NCBI GenBank assembly: GCA_018267355.1
Contig: JAFDYP010000439.1
Span: 1-10,782, forward strand
DNA from: Bacteroidota bacterium
GTDB taxonomy: Bacteria > Bacteroidota > Bacteroidia > Chitinophagales > LD1
Length of the DNA stretch: 10,782 nucleotides
Direction: 5' to 3'
Positions 7,118 to 10,782 of the stretch are shown one piece after another. The position numbers and the translations under genes were made by a program. Below the pieces are notes generated by a model. It worked only from the letters and a program-made list of their open reading frames with translations. It made no database searches and was not told the origin of the DNA. Every line of letters starts with the position of its first letter. Position 1 is the first letter of the stretch.

Positions 7118-8050
7118 ATGGCACACACGGCTACTGACTCACATGGAGGTAGTTCCCTTTTAGGAATTTTCGATAGGGACACGATCATCTTGCTTCGCAT
7201 ACCTTTCTCCTTTTTCCTGCTGCCTATCTATGTATTTGCGCTGAGCCAGACCGGAGGTATTGATTGGTACCCTACCATTATTTTATTCATCGTCCTGCAT
7301 CTATTCATCTACCCCGGCAGCAATGCCTACAATAGCTATATGGATCAGGATGAGGGCAGTATAGGTGGCCTCAAAAATCCACCGAAAGCGACCCGCAATC
7401 TCTTTTATGCCAGTATGGTGATGGATGGTATAGGCCTGGCACTAAGCCTGCTGGTAGGATGGAGACTGGTGATCCTGATCGCTGTTTATATTGCCATGTC
7501 AAAAGCATACAGCTGGCATGGCATTCGGTTGAAGAAGCATGGTATCACGGCCTGGCTCGTGGTAGTGATCTTTCAGGGAGCTTATACGTTCATGATGGTC
7601 AATATGACTGCCGTAAATGACTTCTCGATGGGTTGGTTTACCACTCCCCACCTTTTGTGCATGGCCATTGCTACTTTACTCATAGGCGGCTTTTATCCAC
7701 TGACACAGATCTATCAGCACGAGGAGGACAGCTCGCGCGGCGATATGACTATTAGCTATAGGCTCGGTATCATTGGCACTTTTGTCTTTACTGCCACGTT
7801 CTTTCTGTCAGGCAATGCCATAGGCTGGTACTACTTTACGAATTATTATACATCGGATCATTTCCTGATCTTCAATATCTGCCTGCTGCCAGTCACGGGC
7901 TATTTTCTTTACTGGTTTATCATCACTCTAAAAGATAAAAGCAAGGCCGATTTCGCGCACTCGGCGCGCATGACCTTGCTTTCATCCAGCTTTATGATCG
8001 CCTGCTTCAGCGTTTTGTTTTACCTCAATCACGGCGGAGGCAGTTTTTAG
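7118..8050 (+). CDS. UbiA-family integral membrane prenyltransferase
   Basis: A 310-residue, very hydrophobic protein with about nine predicted membrane helices (roughly 22-42, 52-66, 100-115, 117-127, 143-161, 178-194, 217-231, 250-270, 287-303). UbiA enzymes join an isoprenyl diphosphate to an aromatic ring or similar acceptor at the inner membrane. The first Asp-rich motif appears as NSYMDQDEGSIGGLK (72-86), with N72, D76, D78 and E79 in place of the usual NDxxDxxxD. The second is YPLTQIYQHEEDSSRGD (193-209), with D204 and D209 four residues apart rather than three. This motif pair fits a UbiA branch I know from Bacteroidota, distinct from MenA and UbiA proper. Divergent placement beside the type III PKS operon suggests the acceptor is the polyketide product; this is inference. 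Its stop overlaps the convergent gene by 4 nt. Confidence 0.9.
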   Translation: MAHTATDSHGGSSLLGIFDRDTIILLRIPFSFFLLPIYVFALSQTGGIDWYPTIILFIVLHLFIYPGSNAYNSYMDQDEGSIGGLKNPPKATRNLFYASMVMDGIGLALSLLVGWRLVILIAVYIAMSKAYSWHGIRLKKHGITAWLVVVIFQGAYTFMMVNMTAVNDFSMGWFTTPHLLCMAIATLLIGGFYPLTQIYQHEEDSSRGDMTISYRLGIIGTFVFTATFFLSGNAIGWYYFTNYYTSDHFLIFNICLLPVTGYFLYWFIITLKDKSKADFAHSARMTLLSSSFMIACFSVLFYLNHGGGSF

Positions 8051-8394
8051 CCGCCCAGGCTGTAGTAGTTGTTTTCCTCGTCTTCATCACCGTTCGCACG
8101 GCTGTGTTCATCTTCACCGTTGCCGGGTATATCCAGATCCTCTCCGGTCATATCGTCTTGGAAGCCTTTTTCATTGGGTGCATCAGGTGCCTCGTTGCGG
8201 GCTTTGCGGCGGGTAGGATCATCGGGATCTACGCTGCTGTCTATTTCATCCTGGCTATAGACATCCTCGCTGGCGGGATATGGCTCTAGCGAGGCATACT
8301 TCTTATCTCCTTTAGGGTTGCTCTTGGCTGACTTGTGCGCCGGAGTAGTTTCACTCTTTTTGGCGTGCGGTTGTTGCTTTTTAGTCTTAGACAT
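8047..8394 (-). CDS. Small charged, probably disordered hypothetical protein
   Basis: A 115-residue protein with no catalytic motif, signal peptide or membrane segment. The first 32 residues are rich in lysine (about ten) with S, T, P and Q. From about residue 43 on it is strongly acidic, with runs such as DEIDSSVDPDDP and DEDEENN. It ends ENNYYSLGG. Short proteins with a DLDxPG segment (here DLDIPG, about residue 86) and a DEENNYYSLGG-like end are, from memory, common in Bacteroidota genomes, so I take it as a real conserved gene of unknown function. The bipolar charge and low complexity suggest intrinsic disorder, perhaps an RNA-, DNA- or surface-binding role, but this is not shown. The ATG at 8394 is preceded by a perfect inverted repeat ending 7 nt upstream. 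Its stop codon overlaps that of the prenyltransferase gene on the other strand. Confidence 0.8.
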   Translation of the reverse strand: MSKTKKQQPHAKKSETTPAHKSAKSNPKGDKKYASLEPYPASEDVYSQDEIDSSVDPDDPTRRKARNEAPDAPNEKGFQDDMTGEDLDIPGNGEDEHSRANGDEDEENNYYSLGG

Positions 8395-8401
8395 GATTTC
8401 A

Positions 8402-8439
8402 CTTTTATGCGTTTACGAATACTTGTCTTCGCATAAAAG
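8402..8439. repeat. Perfect 10-bp inverted repeat before the charged-protein gene
   Basis: CTTTTATGCG (8402-8411) and its exact reverse complement CGCATAAAAG (8430-8439) flank an 18-nt spacer. On the minus strand the structure ends 7 nt before the ATG at 8394, so in RNA it would place the ribosome-entry region at the foot of a hairpin. As DNA it could be a two-half-site operator. A simple terminator is unlikely because the stem is AT-rich and has no following T-run in the minus direction. Confidence 0.6.
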
Positions 8440-8450
8440 GCTTCAAACTC

Positions 8451-8480
8451 TATGCCGCCCGGGGATGGGCAATAGGCATA
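8451..8480 (-). repeat. Bulged GC-rich stem just after the DAHP synthase stop
   Basis: TATGCC-GCCC (8451-8460) pairs with GGGC (8467-8470) and, after a 4-nt bulge, GGCATA (8475-8480), giving ten base pairs around a 6-nt loop. On the minus strand it begins 3 nt after the stop codon at 8484-8486. It could act as a transcription end or an mRNA-stabilising 3' structure. The lack of a T-tract makes a classical intrinsic terminator uncertain. Confidence 0.4.
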
Positions 8481-8483
8481 ACT

Positions 8484-9569
8484 TTATTTCCCCATCACCT
8501 TGCCTTGATGTATGATGCTTTCGTTATGTATCTGCTGAAATAATTTGAGGATAAAATCCTCAGTCAGCCCGCCCGTCTTGCCGTTGGCCAGGGCGCGCTT
8601 GACGATAGCTGCCCAGCGCTCACTCTGGTGGATAGCCAGATCGTGATCCTTTTTGAACTGGCCTATCTGCTCACTGATACCCATGCGCTCGGCCAGCATC
8701 TCTATAATATAGTCATCTATGCGGTCCACTTTGGCCCGTAGCTCATGCAAGGTGTGAAACTCATTATCCTCCAGGTGCGGCTGGCGCACTACCAGCTCGC
8801 GCAGTATCTCTCCGAGTACTTCAGGCGTTACTTGCTGCTTTGCATCGCTCCATGCTTTATCTGGATTGATATGAGTCTCTATCATCAGGCCATCGAAACC
8901 CATATCCATAGCCTGCTGCGACAGGGGATAAATGAGGTCGCGTGTGCCACCCATATGAGAGGGGTCTACTATGATCGGTATCTGCGGGTATCTACGCCGT
9001 AGCTCTATAGGTATCTCCCACATGGGTGGGTTGCGGTAGGTAGACTTCTCATAGGTAGAGAAGCCCCTATGTATCGCCGCGATCTTAGTGATGCCGATCT
9101 GCGTGAAGCGCTCTATGGCGCCTAGCCACAGCTGCAGGTCAGGATTGACCGGATTTTTGATCATGACCGGTATGTCTATGCCACGCAGCGCATCCGCTAT
9201 CTCCTGTACTATAAATGGAGACACTGTAGTACGTGCACCTATCCATAGCACGTCTATTTCATTTTTCAGCGCCAGCTCTACGTGGCCGGAGTTTGCCACT
9301 TCTACTGTCACAGGCAGGCCCACGGCATTGCCCGCAGCCTTGACCCACGGCAGTCCTATCGCACCGACCCCCTCAAAAGAGTTAGGTCTTGTGCGCGGTT
9401 TCCATACACCGGCGCGTATCATGCTTATACCCTCTGATGCAGCCACCATGCGCTTTACTGTTTGCAGTACCTGGTCTTCAGTTTCTGCACTACATGGGCC
9501 GGCTATGACCAGTGGCTGCTTGCCTCCGCTCCAGGAGGTGAAAGGTGCTATATCGAGAGGTGGATTCAT
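8484..9569 (-). CDS. Bifunctional DAHP synthase (type I-beta) / chorismate mutase
   Basis: A 361-residue enzyme that joins phosphoenolpyruvate and erythrose 4-phosphate to DAHP, the first step of the shikimate pathway, and through its second domain converts chorismate to prephenate for Phe/Tyr synthesis. The N-terminal KDO8P-synthase-like DAHP barrel (about 15-260) shows IAGPCSAE (22-29, with metal-binding C26), RAGVWKPRTRPNSFEG (52-67), AAIHRGF and the VDPSHMGG motif. The AroQ-type all-helical chorismate mutase domain follows (about 274-361), beginning LHELRAKVDRIDDYI. The C-terminal position of the mutase is the arrangement described for the Prevotella nigrescens enzyme, whereas in Bacillus the mutase is N-terminal. 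In such fusions the mutase also serves feedback control by prephenate; this is family knowledge. The start at 9569 is the only one giving the full barrel. A possible promoter lies about 60 bp upstream. Confidence 0.95.
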   Translation of the reverse strand: MNPPLDIAPFTSWSGGKQPLVIAGPCSAETEDQVLQTVKRMVAASEGISMIRAGVWKPRTRPNSFEGVGAIGLPWVKAAGNAVGLPVTVEVANSGHVELALKNEIDVLWIGARTTVSPFIVQEIADALRGIDIPVMIKNPVNPDLQLWLGAIERFTQIGITKIAAIHRGFSTYEKSTYRNPPMWEIPIELRRRYPQIPIIVDPSHMGGTRDLIYPLSQQAMDMGFDGLMIETHINPDKAWSDAKQQVTPEVLGEILRELVVRQPHLEDNEFHTLHELRAKVDRIDDYIIEMLAERMGISEQIGQFKKDHDLAIHQSERWAAIVKRALANGKTGGLTEDFILKLFQQIHNESIIHQGKVMGK

Positions 9570-9638
9570 TTTTATCTGTATATCCTGATTACCGCTTATG
9601 AAGACGATTATCAGCGTGCTAAATTTGGAAAAGATAAT

Positions 9639-9824
9639 TTATTGAGCCAATTTATCTGTCAATGGCCTGTTAACCGCAGAGATGGGTTTGGCTTTTTCCC
9701 TGGCCGCTTCGCCTACCCTGCTATTTTGTATATCTTTCAGCAGCGGCATCAGCTCCTATGCTATTTCGCCAGGCAAAGAGCCGATGAGCTGAGGCACTTC
9801 TTTTGTGATTTGGGAAATTGTCAT
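9639..9824 (-). pseudogene. Possible degraded or recoded small ORF with one in-frame amber codon
   Basis: Reading the minus strand from the ATG at 9824 gives 22 codons (MTISQITKEVPQLIG...), a TAG at 9756-9758, then 37 further open codons in the same frame (ELMPLLKDIQNSRV...PLTDKLAQ) to a TAA at 9639-9641. Both halves have a protein-like mix of charged and hydrophobic residues and would join into one 59-residue helical-looking protein. Just after the amber, GGAG precedes an in-frame ATG (9747-9749), so the second half could start on its own. I recognise no family. An open stretch this short can occur by chance, so this is a weak call. Confidence 0.25.
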
Positions 9825-9837
9825 CAGTTCAATTTTG
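9810..9837 (+). promoter_or_regulatory. Candidate Bacteroidota promoter for the GMC oxidoreductase
   Basis: TTG (9810-9812), a 17-nt spacer, then CAATTTTG (9830-9837), which matches the -7 consensus TAnnTTTG except for the first base. The start codon at 9861 follows 23 nt later, giving a short leader. The match is modest and made by eye. Confidence 0.3.
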
Positions 9838-9860
9838 ACGCAAGTAAAACTAGCAAATAA

Positions 9861-10782
9861 ATGTCTGACACATTTGACTATATCGTGATCGGCTCCGGCT
9901 TTGGCGGCTCGGTCTCGGCCATGCGCCTCTCGGAGAAGGGCTACAAAGTGCTCGTGATAGAAAAGGGCAAACGCTGGCGAAACGAAGACTACGCGAGGAC
10001 CAACTGGAATGTAGCCAAATACCTCTGGATGCCACTGGTCAAGTGCTTCGGCATACAAAAGCTAACTTTCTTCCGGCAGGTCTTTATCCTCTCCGGAGTA
10101 GGTGTAGGTGGCGGCTCCCTGGTATATGCCAATACGCACATGATGCCCAAGCCGAGCTTTTATACCAATAAGATATGGTCTCATATCAAAGACTGGAAAA
10201 CAACGCTCGCGCCCTACTATGAGCGGGCCAGGTTTATGCTAGGCTCTGCCAAATACAACAGGGAATATGAAGAGGACCGCGTGCTGAAAGAGGTGGCTGC
10301 TGATATGGGCCGCTCTGATACATACGGCCATGTGGACTATGTAGGCGTGTACCTGGGCCGGCCCGGTGAAGAAAAAGATCCGTACTTCAAGGGCCTGGGC
10401 CCCCTGCGCAAAGGCTGCACTGAGTGTGCGGCCTGTATGGTAGGCTGCCGCGAAAACGCAAAAAATACGCTGGATAAAAATTACCTCTGGTTTGCGGAGC
10501 AAATGTTTGGTGCGGAGATACTCGCTGAGACACTGGTCACAAAGATAGAGCACATAGACGGCGAGTACCTGATCCACACGGAGTGCAGCACGTCATGGTT
10601 TAATAAACGCAGGAAAATATATCGCAGCCGTGGCCTCGTGATGAGCGGAGGTGTGCTGGGCACGATGGACCTGCTGCTCCGTATGAAGTATGAGGCCGGC
10701 ACGCTGCCGCGTCTATCGGACCGGCTGGGTGAGAATATCCTAACCAACTCTGAGATGCTGAGCGGCATCGTATCTGCAGACC
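9861..10782 (+). CDS. GMC-family/cholesterol-oxidase-like FAD oxidoreductase, N-terminal part
   Basis: The first 307 codons of a flavoprotein running off the right edge. The FAD-binding fold shows DYIVIGSGFGGS (6-17, GxGxxG at 11-16) and E34 at the end of the second strand. GVGVGGGSLVYANT (79-92) is the FAD-contacting GMC segment with an unusually glycine-rich run. KGCTECAACMVGCRENAKNT (184-203) holds four cysteines, C186, C189, C192 and C196, in a CxxCxxCxxxC ferredoxin-like spacing. It is followed by LDKNYLW, a combination I know from the cholesterol-oxidase-like (ChoD) branch of GMC proteins. The substrate is likely an alcohol or sterol-like lipid but is not determined; the catalytic His/Asn at the C-terminus is outside the window. 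No signal peptide is seen, so cytoplasmic. It diverges from the DAHP synthase gene. The start follows an AT-rich leader without a Shine-Dalgarno sequence. Confidence 0.88.
   Translation, partial: MSDTFDYIVIGSGFGGSVSAMRLSEKGYKVLVIEKGKRWRNEDYARTNWNVAKYLWMPLVKCFGIQKLTFFRQVFILSGVGVGGGSLVYANTHMMPKPSFYTNKIWSHIKDWKTTLAPYYERARFMLGSAKYNREYEEDRVLKEVAADMGRSDTYGHVDYVGVYLGRPGEEKDPYFKGLGPLRKGCTECAACMVGCRENAKNTLDKNYLWFAEQMFGAEILAETLVTKIEHIDGEYLIHTECSTSWFNKRRKIYRSRGLVMSGGVLGTMDLLLRMKYEAGTLPRLSDRLGENILTNSEMLSGIVSAD

Larger units (their letters stand above)
8395..8483. other. Intergenic region between DAHP synthase and charged-protein genes
   Basis: Eighty-nine bases containing two separate inverted repeats, described as their own entries. 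Both genes face left, so on the minus strand the order is: DAHP synthase stop, bulged stem, 10-bp stem-loop, start of the charged-protein gene. No clear T-run follows either stem, and no plausible TTG / TAnnTTTG promoter was found. Confidence 0.6.
9570..9860. other. Divergent intergenic region between DAHP synthase and GMC oxidoreductase
   Basis: These 291 bp carry the start regions of both divergent genes. On the minus strand TATCTTTT (9629-9636) with a TTG at 9660-9662 resembles the Bacteroidota -33/-7 promoter, with a rather long 23-nt spacer. It would give a leader of roughly 50-55 nt for the DAHP synthase. On the plus strand a better-spaced pair precedes the oxidoreductase. The middle, 9639-9824, reads as a possible broken short gene on the minus strand, listed separately. 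No tRNA or riboswitch-like structure was recognised. Confidence 0.5.

Noticed and set aside
8402..8439. The 10-bp inverted repeat as a rho-independent terminator for the DAHP synthase transcript.
   Set aside because: The stem is AT-rich, has an 18-nt loop, and is followed on the minus strand by TGAAATC and a start codon rather than a T-run.
9088..9588. Plus-strand 166-codon frame.
   Set aside because: Antisense shadow of the DAHP synthase/chorismate mutase gene; no recognisable motif.
9756..10058. Minus-strand 100-codon frame spanning the start of the GMC gene.
   Set aside because: Most of it is antisense to the well-supported GMC coding region; only its last 22 codons fall in the spacer and are treated separately.

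Overview
The window comes from a member of the Bacteroidota, probably a Chitinophagales- or Cytophagales-like bacterium. This rests on gene content, on start codons that mostly lack a clear Shine-Dalgarno sequence, on a DAHP synthase with a C-terminal chorismate mutase, and on a charged orphan protein ending in a tail I associate with this phylum. No species can be named. There are ten protein-coding genes, two of them cut by the window edges. I found no rRNA, tRNA, CRISPR array, insertion sequence or origin.

Region by region: (1) The left edge holds the 5' third of hutU (urocanate hydratase, minus strand). (2) Divergent from it is a compact plus-strand red-light sensing operon at 723-4050. 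It encodes a single-domain response regulator, a biliverdin-forming heme oxygenase and a full-length bacteriophytochrome histidine kinase. Their spacing (a 3-nt gap, then an 11-nt overlap) implies one transcript that supplies chromophore, photoreceptor and phosphoacceptor together. (3) Abutting it tail to tail is a minus-strand operon, read from 7034 down to 4051: type III polyketide synthase, class I SAM methyltransferase and FAD-dependent oxidoreductase of the geranylgeranyl-reductase/UbiH type. A UbiA-type membrane prenyltransferase is divergently transcribed 83 bp away (7118-8050). The set looks like a pathway for a methylated, oxidised and possibly prenylated polyketide phenol or quinone. 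The product cannot be read from sequence. (4) Next come a small charged protein (minus, 8047-8394) and the bifunctional DAHP synthase/chorismate mutase (minus, 8484-9569), which opens the shikimate pathway and commits chorismate to prephenate. (5) The right edge carries the 5' part of a GMC/cholesterol-oxidase-like flavoprotein with a four-cysteine cluster (plus, from 9861).

The best candidate for something undescribed is the four-gene polyketide/prenyltransferase locus lying directly against a phytochrome module. Smaller items are a perfect 10-bp inverted repeat just before the charged-protein gene, a stem after the DAHP synthase stop, an operator-like inverted repeat before the light-sensing operon, and a possible broken small gene at 9639-9824 with one in-frame amber codon. 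All functional statements are inferred from motifs read by eye; no database search was run.
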